Shown one piece after another: positions 1 through 8,728 of a DNA stretch of 64,000 nucleotides. The DNA comes from Marinobacterium sediminicola (lineage in GTDB: Bacteria > Pseudomonadota > Gammaproteobacteria > Pseudomonadales > Balneatricaceae), in the NCBI RefSeq assembly GCF_022343685.1, contig NZ_CP092123.1, positions 1,178,001 through 1,242,000 of the forward strand. The letters are read 5' to 3'. The notes under the pieces are model-generated. The model saw only the letters and a list, made by a program, of their open reading frames with translations. It ran no database searches and was not told the DNA's origin. The translations under genes were made by a program, and so were the position numbers. Within the stretch, counting starts at the first letter, position 1. Every line of letters starts with the position of its first letter.

Positions 1-2572
1 GCCAGCTTGAGAGTTTATCCACGGGTAGTGGCGGGCAGAAAAGATAGCCTTGCATGTAACGGCAGCCCTGACTGACCAGCGTCAGGCGCTGCTTCTCGGT
101 TTCGACGCCCTCGGCAATGAGCCGCAGCTCCAGGCTGGCAGCCATGGAAATGATCGCCGTCACGAGCGAGCCGGCATAACGGTCACTGTCCAGATCGCGG
201 ACAAATTCTCGGTCGATTTTAAGGCTGTCCACCGGGAAGTGCTTCAGGTAGCTCAACGAAGAGTAGCCGGTGCCAAAGTCGTCAATTGCGAGGGAAATTC
301 CCAGATCCTTGAAGCCTTGCAGCCAGGTAACGGTTTCTTCGCTGTCCTGCAGAAGCAGGCCTTCTGTAATCTCGAGTATCAGACGAGAAGGGTGAAGGTT
401 GTGGTGCTCAAGCACGGCCCGCACTGCCTCGGCGTCCAGGCCCAGATCTCGCTGACGTTCCGAGACATTGACGGACAGATAAAGCTCATGCCCGGCTGCC
501 GCCAGCTGCTGAATCTGTTGGCATGCTGTGTCCAGAACCCATTCGCCAATGCTGCCGATCAGGCCCGTTTCTTCAGCCATCGGGATGAACTGATCGGGTG
601 GAATCATGCCTCTTTCAGGGTGGTGCCAGCGCAGTAAGGCTTCCACACCTTTAACATCCCCACTATCACCCGTGATGATTGGCTGGTAATAGACTTCCAG
701 CTGCTTGCGCTCCAGAGCGTGGCGCAGGTCCTGCTCAAGGGTCATGCGCTGATTGGCATGTTCCTGCATGGCAGCGGTGAAAAAGTGGGCCTGGTTGCGG
801 CCAGACTGTTTGGCTCTGTACATCGCCAAGTCGGCGTTACGAAGCAGGGTTTCAGCCGTATCGGCATCCCCGGGGTGCATGGCAATACCGATACTGGCCC
901 CAATAATGATCTCCCGCTCGGCCAGCAGGAAGGGGGTGCTCAGGGATTCGATCAGTTTGTTTGCGACATAGGAAGCATCGGCTTCTGACTTGATATTGTG
1001 CAGCAAGATAACGAACTCATCGCCGCCGAAGCGGGCGACTGTATCCGTGTTACGCACGCAGCCGTTCAGCCTCTGCGCCACCTGCTTCAGAAGATCATCG
1101 CCATATTCATGCCCCATGGAGTCGTTGACGTACTTGAAACGGTCCAGGTCAATGAACAGCAGCGCAATGATTTGCTCGTCGCGGTTGGCTGTTGCGATGG
1201 CAAGATTGAGGCGGTCTGAAAGCAAGGTGCGGTTGGGCAGCTCGGTCAATTCATCGTAGTAAGCCTGCCGCACGATCTGGGCTTCATCGTTTTTGCGCTG
1301 GGTGATGTCGGAGAATACCGCGACGTATTCACTGGGGTTGCCTTCGCTGTCATACACAACCGATACGGACAGCCACTCAGGATAAATGGTTCCATTCTTG
1401 CGTCGGTTCCAGATTTCGCCGCTCCAACAGCCCTGTTGCATGATGTCCTGCCACATGTCCTGATAGAACCCGGCCTCGTGACGCCCGGAACTCAGAATGC
1501 TGGGGTTGCGGCCCTGAACCTCTTCAAGGGTGTACCCGGTGATACGGCTGAAAGCCGGGTTGATCGTCTTGATCAGACCGTCTCGGTCGGCCACCATGAT
1601 CGCTTCATTACTGGTGCTGAACACCGCCTCGATCATTTTCAGCTGTTCTTCCATTTCCTTCTGTTGGGTGATGTCTTCCTTCACCGCAATATAGCTTTGG
1701 CAATTGCCAAACTCGTCGCGGACAGCGGAGATGGAGGCAGACTCCCAGAACAAGGAACCATCCTTGCGCCGGTTAAGCAGGTGGCCGTGCCATTCCTTGC
1801 CTTTCTCGAGAGTTTTCCACAGATCACGATAGACATCATCCGGCATCTCGCCAGACCGAAGCATTCCGGCTCCCTGGCCAATAGCCTCTTCACGACTGTA
1901 ACCGGATACTTCACAAAACTTCGGGTTTACATACTCGATGATGCCCCGGGTATTGGTGATCATGACTGAGGCAGGGCTTTGCTCGAGCGCTCGTCCCAGG
2001 TTGCGCAGCTTCTGCTCGATCTTCTGAGTATGCGTGATATCGGTTCGCACGCAGGCAAGGCCGCCTTCACGAGTTCGGCTATCACTCGCCAGGATGGCGT
2101 GGCCGCTGTCAAGGTGTTCGACATAGCTGGTACTGCCCGGTTGCTCGCTTTCAACCGGTTCAAAGTGGGTGAGATGGGGCTTGAGCTGTTCCTTGAATGT
2201 ATCCCAGCGTTCTAACTCAAGGTTATCCAGCCAGGGGTAGACCTGACGCCACCGGCTATTGCAGAGCAGCATTCTCCCGGTCGGACTGAAGAGCGCAAAG
2301 GCCTCGGAAAGGCTTTCCACCGCGTCATGCATGCGTTCCCGGGCCTTGTCTGATTGTCGGCGCAGAATCACAAAGCGCCGCATCAGGTCGCCCATCAGCA
2401 GGAAGAGCAGCGCAAAGACGATAAACATGACAACGCCGATAACTCGGCTGTCGATGCTGGCATTACCCGTACCCGGAGTGGTTTCCTTCCAGAGGATAAA
2501 AAAGAGCACGCACAGGTTGATACCTGTCAGCAGCAAAATCAGCTTCAACTTGCGAGTAGAGGATTTGCTCAT
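1..2572 (-). CDS. Membrane-anchored PAS-PAS-PAS-GGDEF-EAL protein (3' end cut by window)
   Basis: I translated this by hand from the minus strand; it stays open to the window edge and is only a few residues short of a normal EAL end. The start is the ATG at 2572. Two hydrophobic segments (about residues 9-27 and 38-55) anchor it in the inner membrane. Three PAS-like domains follow (about 85-180, 185-300 and 310-425), then GGDEF (about 435-595) and EAL (from about 610). The cyclase motif RFGGDEF is intact, with an RNTD inhibitory site nine residues upstream. The phosphodiesterase side keeps EALLRW, DDFGTGYSS, KIDREF and AEGVE. It could therefore make or break c-di-GMP; which activity dominates cannot be read from sequence. 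It is transcribed away from nnrS. Confidence 0.93.
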   Translation of the reverse strand, partial: MSKSSTRKLKLILLLTGINLCVLFFILWKETTPGTGNASIDSRVIGVVMFIVFALLFLLMGDLMRRFVILRRQSDKARERMHDAVESLSEAFALFSPTGRMLLCNSRWRQVYPWLDNLELERWDTFKEQLKPHLTHFEPVESEQPGSTSYVEHLDSGHAILASDSRTREGGLACVRTDITHTQKIEQKLRNLGRALEQSPASVMITNTRGIIEYVNPKFCEVSGYSREEAIGQGAGMLRSGEMPDDVYRDLWKTLEKGKEWHGHLLNRRKDGSLFWESASISAVRDEFGNCQSYIAVKEDITQQKEMEEQLKMIEAVFSTSNEAIMVADRDGLIKTINPAFSRITGYTLEEVQGRNPSILSSGRHEAGFYQDMWQDIMQQGCWSGEIWNRRKNGTIYPEWLSVSVVYDSEGNPSEYVAVFSDITQRKNDEAQIVRQAYYDELTELPNRTLLSDRLNLAIATANRDEQIIALLFIDLDRFKYVNDSMGHEYGDDLLKQVAQRLNGCVRNTDTVARFGGDEFVILLHNIKSEADASYVANKLIESLSTPFLLAEREIIIGASIGIAMHPGDADTAETLLRNADLAMYRAKQSGRNQAHFFTAAMQEHANQRMTLEQDLRHALERKQLEVYYQPIITGDSGDVKGVEALLRWHHPERGMIPPDQFIPMAEETGLIGSIGEWVLDTACQQIQQLAAAGHELYLSVNVSERQRDLGLDAEAVRAVLEHHNLHPSRLILEITEGLLLQDSEETVTWLQGFKDLGISLAIDDFGTGYSSLSYLKHFPVDSLKIDREFVRDLDSDRYAGSLVTAIISMAASLELRLIAEGVETEKQRLTLVSQGCRYMQGYLFCPPLPVDKLSSW

Positions 2573-2721
2573 CTGTTCTTCTGGTTAAAGGCGCGAGGAT
2601 CTAAAGTGCAAAGTGTATCGTGTTGGAGACTCATTGCTATAGTGAAATCAATCTATTGGCAATTTTAATCCTGACTATAGACATTGATCAGGTAAAGAAG
2701 CGAGAATTTGCACGTTATAAA

Positions 2722-2738
2722 ATGCATTCATAATACAT
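2722..2738. promoter_or_regulatory. NsrR-type operator upstream of nnrS
   Basis: The sequence ATGCATTCATAATACAT is a near-perfect inverted repeat matching the gammaproteobacterial NsrR half-site pair ATGCATT-N3-AATGCAT at 13 of 14 half-site positions. It ends 14 bases before the nnrS ATG and overlaps a TATAAA hexamer at 2716-2721 that could be the -10 box. NsrR is the nitric-oxide-sensing Fe-S repressor that commonly controls nnrS, so site and gene support each other. Regulation is inferred. Confidence 0.75.
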
Positions 2739-2752
2739 TTAAAGGTTCCGTT

Positions 2753-3979
2753 ATGGCCGTGATAAACCTTGAGCATCAACCGAGCGGACGCATCGGCTGG
2801 ATACTGAGTAACGGCTTTCGGCCGATGTTTGCTCTGGCGAGTGCTCTGGCGCTTCTGGCAGTGGCTGCCTGGCTGGCGTTCTGGCGCGGGTGGATGAATC
2901 CGCCTGGGGACATGCTTCAGGCAGTGCTTTGGCATGGGCACGAGATGCTGTTTGGTTTTGTCGGAGCCGCCATTGGAGGGTTCCTGCTGGCAGCCGTAGC
3001 CAACTGGACCGGTCGCAAGCCTGTTTCGGGAGTGCCGCTTCTGTTGTTGGCCTGTACCTGGTTGTTGGCTCGGTTTGTGGCGCTAACGGCAGGAGCCTGG
3101 CCTGACGTGATCAATGCGATGGGGGCGGTCAGTTACTGGCTGTTACTGGCGTTTCTGTTCGGTCGCGAGTTAATCCATTCTGGCAACCGGCGTAATATCA
3201 AGGTGTTGGTCATTATTGCGCTCTTTGCTCTGTTAAGCTTGGCGTTTCATCTGCATTGGCTGCCCGAGCTGCAGGTTCTGCATCTGGCGGTGGTATTGGT
3301 GCTGGCGCTGCTGACTCTGATCGGTGGACGTATTACGCCTGCGTTTACCCGAAATTGGCTCAACCGCCAGTCACTCGAAGCCGCTCAAATGCCGGCTGCT
3401 TTTGGTGTTGTTGATATTGTTGCGGCGGTGTCGACCCCGGTGGCGGGTGCAGCATGGGTTTTCTGGTCACAAAGTCCAGTCACCGCATGCTTGCTGTTCT
3501 TGGCTGGCGGAGCGCAGCTGGTTCGACTCGTGCGCTGGTGCGGCTGGCAGACGGCTTCCGAGCCGCTGCTGCTGGTGTTGCATGTGGGCTACGCCTGGCT
3601 CGGTATTGGCCTGCTGTTGCTGGCAGGTAGTAGTGTCGGGTTGTGGTTGCCGAGTGCCGGCCTGCATGCGCTGACGGTTGGCGCAATGGGCGGGATGATT
3701 ATGGCTGTCGCCTCCCGCGCCGCACTGGGGCATACCGGGCGAGAGCTTGTAGCGGGACCGCTGATGGTGATGGCGTTTATCAGTCTGCATCTGGCTGCAC
3801 TGGTGCGAGTGCTTGCGTCCCTCTGGCCGGCGATGACATCTTCATTGCTAATGCTTGCCGGGCTGCTTTGGCTGATGGCGTTTGCGTTTTTTGCCTGGCG
3901 CTATCTGCCAATTCTTTTGGGGCCATCGCTCAGTTTCAGTGATCGTTTGAAAGCGCAGACGAGTACCCAAAAAGGGTGA
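2753..3979 (+). CDS. nnrS: NnrS family haem/copper membrane protein
   Basis: This is a polytopic inner-membrane protein of about 12 hydrophobic helices, opening with the family's N-terminal GFRPMF segment. The repeated WHGHEM, GGRITPAFTRN and GAMGGM elements are typical of NnrS. The family helps cells tolerate nitric oxide and nitrosative stress, probably through iron-sulfur protection. I chose the ATG at 2753 (AAAGG ribosome site eight bases upstream) over a TTG at 2708, because the longer form would put the NsrR operator inside the gene. It converges with radD; the two stop codons are one base apart with no clear terminator. Confidence 0.9.
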   Translation: MAVINLEHQPSGRIGWILSNGFRPMFALASALALLAVAAWLAFWRGWMNPPGDMLQAVLWHGHEMLFGFVGAAIGGFLLAAVANWTGRKPVSGVPLLLLACTWLLARFVALTAGAWPDVINAMGAVSYWLLLAFLFGRELIHSGNRRNIKVLVIIALFALLSLAFHLHWLPELQVLHLAVVLVLALLTLIGGRITPAFTRNWLNRQSLEAAQMPAAFGVVDIVAAVSTPVAGAAWVFWSQSPVTACLLFLAGGAQLVRLVRWCGWQTASEPLLLVLHVGYAWLGIGLLLLAGSSVGLWLPSAGLHALTVGAMGGMIMAVASRAALGHTGRELVAGPLMVMAFISLHLAALVRVLASLWPAMTSSLLMLAGLLWLMAFAFFAWRYLPILLGPSLSFSDRLKAQTSTQKG

Positions 3980-3980
3980 C

Positions 3981-5747
3981 TCACATCTCATTGGCCTTGC
4001 GGTAGGCTCCCTGGTAATCAAACAGCCGCTCGCGCACCTGCCAGTAGCCTGCCTGACGGCCTTTTTTGCCGCTTTGCCTGGCGATGACAAAATCAGGTGC
4101 CGGCAGCAGGTGCTGGACCGCCATGACGTCTGACGCCGTTCTGAACTGACGCGGTGAAGTTCCGGCATTGCAGCGTCTGCCAAACAGCGAATTAAACACT
4201 GCGCGTTGTGCTGGCCGATCAAGGTGAAAGCGCTCACGCAGCTCTTCACCCTGTTCCTCGTGGTAGGTCACCGTCACACACTCGTTGTTGGCGCTCAGGC
4301 TGATTCCCGCACAGCGGATTACACGAGCATCCTTCAGTTGCAACGCGCGCTTGAGCAGATCATCAGGGTCAATAATGGCCTCACTGCAACTTTGGCAATA
4401 ACGAGCCGCAATATCATTTTCTGCCCCACAGTGTGGGCACTCCTTGAAACGAAAACGGTAATCGCACTGCTGGGGCTTTTCTCCTTCCATTTCCAGCAGT
4501 CCCTGGCAACGACGTCCGTAATGTTCGATGACCTGACCCGTGTCATCGGTTTTGCCCCAGAAAATGTTGGCAAATCCGCAGCCGGGACAAAATACCTGAA
4601 CGGGTTCAGAGTCCGTTGCGGGCTTGGGGGTGCCTACCTCAGGATGATGCAGGTTGAAACCGTTGCCGGCATAGTCGATTACCAGGCAGTTTTTCTTGTT
4701 CGCGCTAAGCCTTAGCCCACGGCCAACAATTTGCTGGTAGAGGCTGACCGAGGCAGTGGGCCGCAGAATGGCGATCAGATCGACATGAGGCGCATCGAAC
4801 CCGGTTGTCAGTACGGCCACATTCACCAGATATTTGAACTTGCGTTCCTTGAACATGCCGATTAGACGGTCGCGCTCGTCCCCGGGTGTTTCGCCGGTGA
4901 TGACGGCCGTTTGATCGGCAGGCAGATAACCCCCGATTTCATGGGCATGCGCCACTGTCGCGGCAAACACCATGACCCCTTCACGCGCCTGTGCCAATTC
5001 CTCCAGTTGCTCGCAGATTGCTCGCGTGACACGCGGGTGCCTGGCGAGCAGGCTGTTCAGTTCCCGCTCCGGGTAGTGGCCGTTGTCCGAGGGTGACAGT
5101 GAGGAAAAATCATAGTGGGCAATGGCGGCGTCGATCACTTCGGGTGGGGTCAGGTAACCGTTGCGGATCATGTGGCTCAGTGGCAGTTCGAAAATGCATT
5201 TTTCGAATACCCTGGGCTCTTCGCTGCGCACGAAGCCGCGGTAATGAGCCCGGTAGATCCAGCCATATCCCAGGCGATAGGGCGTTGCGGTGAGTCCAAG
5301 CACTTTCAGCCCCGGGTTGTGTGTACGCAAGTGGCGGATCACCTGCTGATACTGACTGTCCTCGTCTTCACCGACACGGTGACACTCGTCGATGATCAGC
5401 AATGAAAAGGTATCTGCGAATGATGTCAGGTTTCGGGCAACGGACTGCACGCTGGCAAAGGTCACCTGATGGCTGAACTCCTTGCGACCAAGACCTGCTG
5501 AAAATATGCCGGCCTCCAGACCCAGTGCGGCATACTTGGCATGGTTTTGTTCTACCAGTTCGCGCACATGGGTGATAACCAGGATGCGTTTACGAGCAAG
5601 CCGGGCCAGCTCAGCGATGACCAGGCTTTTGCCTGCACCGGTAGGCAAGACAATGACGGCCGGGTCGTCACTGGATCGAAAGTGCTTGAGAGTGGCATCT
5701 ACGGCATCCTGCTGATAGTCACGCAGGGTAAAGGCGGGTTGGGGCAT
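3981..5747 (-). CDS. radD: RadD superfamily 2 helicase/ATPase
   Basis: The 588-residue product aligns by eye along its whole length with E. coli RadD (YejH, 586 aa). Helicase motifs include PTGAGKS (Walker A), DECHR (motif II), LTATPYRLG and QIVGRGLR. The C-terminal half holds zinc-ribbon cysteines (CPGCGF, CPHCGAE, CQSC). RadD works with SSB and RecA in repairing damaged or over-replicated DNA. The reading frame stays open far upstream, to 6503, but that stretch is antisense to the sigma factor. The ATG at 5747 gives the family length and begins with the conserved FTLRxYQQ region. Confidence 0.93.
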   Translation of the reverse strand: MPQPAFTLRDYQQDAVDATLKHFRSSDDPAVIVLPTGAGKSLVIAELARLARKRILVITHVRELVEQNHAKYAALGLEAGIFSAGLGRKEFSHQVTFASVQSVARNLTSFADTFSLLIIDECHRVGEDEDSQYQQVIRHLRTHNPGLKVLGLTATPYRLGYGWIYRAHYRGFVRSEEPRVFEKCIFELPLSHMIRNGYLTPPEVIDAAIAHYDFSSLSPSDNGHYPERELNSLLARHPRVTRAICEQLEELAQAREGVMVFAATVAHAHEIGGYLPADQTAVITGETPGDERDRLIGMFKERKFKYLVNVAVLTTGFDAPHVDLIAILRPTASVSLYQQIVGRGLRLSANKKNCLVIDYAGNGFNLHHPEVGTPKPATDSEPVQVFCPGCGFANIFWGKTDDTGQVIEHYGRRCQGLLEMEGEKPQQCDYRFRFKECPHCGAENDIAARYCQSCSEAIIDPDDLLKRALQLKDARVIRCAGISLSANNECVTVTYHEEQGEELRERFHLDRPAQRAVFNSLFGRRCNAGTSPRQFRTASDVMAVQHLLPAPDFVIARQSGKKGRQAGYWQVRERLFDYQGAYRKANEM

Positions 5748-5993
5748 GCCTGGAGTCAGTTCCTGAATCTTTAGAGCGATACGGTGATGATACGGACTGA
5801 AATAGCCAAACGCTACGGTGAGAAAGGCGGGGAGGCAAAGCAGGTAATTTTGTATATTCACACAAAGGACTGGTCGAATCTGTAAGGATCGGCCAGCATA
5901 GACGACTATGTTAATACCGCTCAGCTCTGGTAAGGCTGCTCGGTGAAGGTTGAATGGGGGAAGGGCAACTTGAAGGCAACAGAAGGTCGAGCA

Positions 5994-6578
5994 ATGCCGG
6001 AAGATGATGAGGTTGAGCAGCGTTTGGAGGACATCCGCCCCAGGCTGCTGGCGTTTGCCCGCTTGCAACTGGGGGACCAGGCGCAAGCGGAAGATCTGGT
6101 ACAGGAAACGCTGGTCTCCGCTTGGCAAGGCCTGGACAGCTTTGCCGGAAACGCAAAACTTGAAACCTGGGTATTTGGCATTCTCAAGCACAAGTTGATC
6201 GACGAGATTCGTTATCGTAGCCGCGAGCAGACGACAGGCTTTAATCCCGATGACATGCCTGAGGTCGATGGTCTGTTCAATCCCAAGGCGCACTGGTTGC
6301 CATCGGCTCGACCACAGCAGTGGCATGAGCCGGAGCAGGCGTGTCTGCAGGATGGATTCTGGCAGGTATTTGATTTCTGTGTGCTGCACCTGCCGGAAAA
6401 TACTGCCAAGGTGTTCTCGATGCGAGAATTGATGGGGATGGAAACAGCCGAGATCTGCGAAACGTTGCAGATCAGTGAGCAGAATTGCTGGGTGATCCTG
6501 CACCGGGCTCGCTTGAAGTTACGTGCCTGTCTTGAAAACGGCTGGTTCAGCAAGGGGGAAAGCAATGCAGTCCTGTAA
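5994..6578 (+). CDS. ECF-type sigma-70 family RNA polymerase sigma factor
   Basis: This 194-residue sigma factor has region 2 ([11 protein letters not shown]...[18 protein letters not shown]) and region 4 (about 130-180, including the helix-turn-helix [23 protein letters not shown]). I prefer the ATG at 5994, which has AGAAGG seven bases upstream, over the GTG at 5943. It overlaps the next gene by 14 bases, so the pair should be co-translated; that gene encodes a zinc-binding candidate anti-sigma factor. The regulon is unknown. A divergent 246-base region shared with radD lies upstream, with no clear sigma box seen. Confidence 0.9.
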   Translation: MPEDDEVEQRLEDIRPRLLAFARLQLGDQAQAEDLVQETLVSAWQGLDSFAGNAKLETWVFGILKHKLIDEIRYRSREQTTGFNPDDMPEVDGLFNPKAHWLPSARPQQWHEPEQACLQDGFWQVFDFCVLHLPENTAKVFSMRELMGMETAEICETLQISEQNCWVILHRARLKLRACLENGWFSKGESNAVL

Positions 6579-6756
6579 ACGTGCCACTGAGCTGATGTCT
6601 CAGCAGCTTGACCGTGAGCTGAAAATGAACGAGAAACTCAGCTTGCGCATGCATCTGATGATGTGTCGCCATTGTCGCAAATGCGATGAGCAGTTCAAGG
6701 TGCTTCACCAGCTGGCCTCCTCACGATCTCGGCAGTCCGAGACTGAGCAAGATTAG
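6565..6756 (+). CDS. Small soluble zinc-type anti-sigma factor
   Basis: The 63-residue protein contains HLMMCRHC, the His-x3-Cys-x2-Cys signature of zinc-binding (ZAS) anti-sigma domains, with an upstream helix rich in charge. It has no membrane helix, so unlike many anti-sigmas it would act in the cytoplasm, possibly as a thiol or zinc-redox switch. The ATG at 6565 follows AGGGGGA and overlaps the 3' end of the sigma gene. Its TAG stop overlaps the TAA stop of the convergent glycosyltransferase gene. The role is inferred from motif plus position. Confidence 0.8.
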   Translation: MQSCKRATELMSQQLDRELKMNEKLSLRMHLMMCRHCRKCDEQFKVLHQLASSRSRQSETEQD

Positions 6757-7853
6757 GCTTTGCGTCGTGCCTCTCTGGCCTTATCCATGGCCCGCTGATA
6801 TTCCGGTTTCTGGTGCGTCCAGCTCAGTTGTCGGATGCTTGGACAGGGCATCGGGTGGTTGTTGCGCTTAAGAGCCGACAGTCGCTCAAGACGAGCTGTC
6901 AACGCCTCTGCTTCATGGGTTTGTGCGTAGCGATACTCTGAGTCAAACAGCTCTCGGTAAGCCAAGCGGTCCGGCACCACAGGGGTGCAGCCCGCCGCGA
7001 CTCCTTCCAGAACGGCGATGCCCTGATAATCATGCAGTGCCGTCGACAACACGACATCTGCCTGCTGCAGTAGCTGGCGATACTCCTCCAGTGATTCGAC
7101 ATGCCCCCAATATCCAAGATTATCGCCTTCCTCCAGCGTCTGATGAATGTGGTCGAACACCTTTGGGGTGTGGCGAAATTGCTGCCCAACCACATGTAGT
7201 CGGAAGTCCAGTTGTCGTTGCTGCATCATCAGAATGGCATCCAGCAGCAATTCAGGTCCCTTGTCGAACTCCCAGCGATGGTTCCAGACCAGCTGTAAAG
7301 GTCCGCTTTCAGGACTCGAATCAAGAAAGACCTCATCGGGCAAAGGCACGGGAATGACTTGCGACTGTCGGGCTATCTGCTCTGTCAGCCCGGCCGGTAC
7401 CTGGTCCGGGAGCTTGCGAAGAAGCGTCTGTGCGCCTTCGAGTAGAGTGTGGCGATTGAATTCGGAGTTGAATAGCACATGGTCGGCTGCCAGAGCGTTG
7501 TAGAGGTTAAGCATTTGCGGCTCAACACTGTTGAACTCTCGACCTGATGCCGGATAGGCAAACTGATTCTCGTGGAAATAGACCAGCGTAGGGATGCTTG
7601 CCAATTCAGGCACCAGCCCGCGCAGGCCAGTGAGGTCTACCATTGAGGTAGCGATGATCAGGTCATAGGGGCGAGTCAGTGTTTCGCGTTCGCTGAAGGC
7701 CCAGCTCAGACTGTTGCCGCGGATGCGCCAGGCGAAATAGCGTGGAGGCAATGACAGGGTTGTCCAGTCGTATTCCGGGAAGGCGGTGACCAGGCCTTGC
7801 CGCCAGTAACGATGACTGACCGCATCATAGGCGGATAAAAGCAGAATGCGCAT
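6753..7853 (-). CDS. Glycosyltransferase, DUF3524 / tRNA-queuosine mannosyltransferase-like
   Basis: This GT-B fold protein (366 aa) opens MRILLLSAYD and carries YFHENQFAYP, VWNHRWEFDKGPE and a C-terminal QGIAVLEGVAAGCTPVVP nucleotide-sugar site. These are hallmarks of the DUF3524/GTDC1 family, whose human member mannosylates queuosine in tRNA-Asp. A tRNA-modifying role here is inference from family only. The ATG at 7853 has GGAG upstream; an in-frame ATG at 7898 would only add a short weak leader. It is alone on its strand. Confidence 0.85.
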   Translation of the reverse strand: MRILLLSAYDAVSHRYWRQGLVTAFPEYDWTTLSLPPRYFAWRIRGNSLSWAFSERETLTRPYDLIIATSMVDLTGLRGLVPELASIPTLVYFHENQFAYPASGREFNSVEPQMLNLYNALAADHVLFNSEFNRHTLLEGAQTLLRKLPDQVPAGLTEQIARQSQVIPVPLPDEVFLDSSPESGPLQLVWNHRWEFDKGPELLLDAILMMQQRQLDFRLHVVGQQFRHTPKVFDHIHQTLEEGDNLGYWGHVESLEEYRQLLQQADVVLSTALHDYQGIAVLEGVAAGCTPVVPDRLAYRELFDSEYRYAQTHEAEALTARLERLSALKRNNHPMPCPSIRQLSWTHQKPEYQRAMDKAREARRKA

Positions 7854-7962
7854 CCGAACTCTCCAGAGCAATGGGAGGGCGATTGTGCCAGAGAACAAGC
7901 AGACTTGTCAGATCTCGGGTGGGCTGCTTGACTGAGAGGTAGTCTCATGCGGAGTACGTCAG

Positions 7963-8661
7963 ATGTCAGGAACAGTATTGATTACCGGTTGTAACCGAGG
8001 TATTGGACTAGAGTTTGCCTACCAGTATGCCCGTGACGGCTGGCGTGTTCATGCCTGTGCACGTGATCTGGTGCATGCGGAGGACTTGCAGGCGTTGGAG
8101 GCTCGTTTTCCCGAGCAAATCCAGTTGCACACCCTGGATGTGAACAAGGACGGTCAGATCAAGGCATTGGACCGTGTGCTCGGTGATGAAACCATTGATT
8201 TGCTGATCAACAATGCTGGCTATTATGGTCCCAGAGGCGTGTGTTTCGGCAAGGTAGAGCGTGAATTGTGGCGCCAGGTATTGGAAACCAATACCCTGAG
8301 CCCGTTGATGCTGACGCAAACCTTTTACCCGCGTATCGCGACAAGCAAACTGAAAACCGTTGCGTTTTTGAGCAGCAAAGTGGGCAGTATCAGCGATAAC
8401 CAGTCGGGCGGTGGGTATTACTATCGCAGCTCCAAAACGGCACTGAATCAGGTGATAAAAAGCCTTTCCATTGACCTTGAAGGAGCTGGGGTCAAGGTTG
8501 TCGCACTTCATCCTGGCTGGGTGCAAACCGATATGGGGGGGCAGAATGCGCTCATATCAGCGGAAGAAAGTGTCTCCGCGTTACGTACTCTGCTGGCGCA
8601 GTTGGACTTGTCCCAAAGTGGCAGTTTTTTGAACTATGATGGTTCTGTGATCGACTGGTAG
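7963..8661 (+). CDS. Short-chain dehydrogenase/reductase (C-factor-like)
   Basis: This 232-residue classical SDR has the TGCNRGIG dinucleotide loop near the N-terminus, NNAGYYG, and the catalytic YRSSK (Tyr-x3-Lys) around residue 148. The HPGWVQTDMGG segment after the active site is typical of the CsgA/C-factor-like branch. The substrate cannot be deduced. It is a single-gene unit between the minus-strand glycosyltransferase and a c-di-GMP signalling gene. Confidence 0.9.
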   Translation: MSGTVLITGCNRGIGLEFAYQYARDGWRVHACARDLVHAEDLQALEARFPEQIQLHTLDVNKDGQIKALDRVLGDETIDLLINNAGYYGPRGVCFGKVERELWRQVLETNTLSPLMLTQTFYPRIATSKLKTVAFLSSKVGSISDNQSGGGYYYRSSKTALNQVIKSLSIDLEGAGVKVVALHPGWVQTDMGGQNALISAEESVSALRTLLAQLDLSQSGSFLNYDGSVIDW

Positions 8662-8728
8662 TGAAGAGGGTGGTACTGCAGTAGAGTAACAGTCTCTATG
8701 GATAGCTAGTATCAAGAGGTGGATTGGG

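Noticed and set aside
5748-6503. Open frame extending the RadD protein by 252 residues at its N-terminus
   Set aside because: It is antisense to the sigma factor gene, has no RadD homology, and the ATG at 5747 gives the family length.
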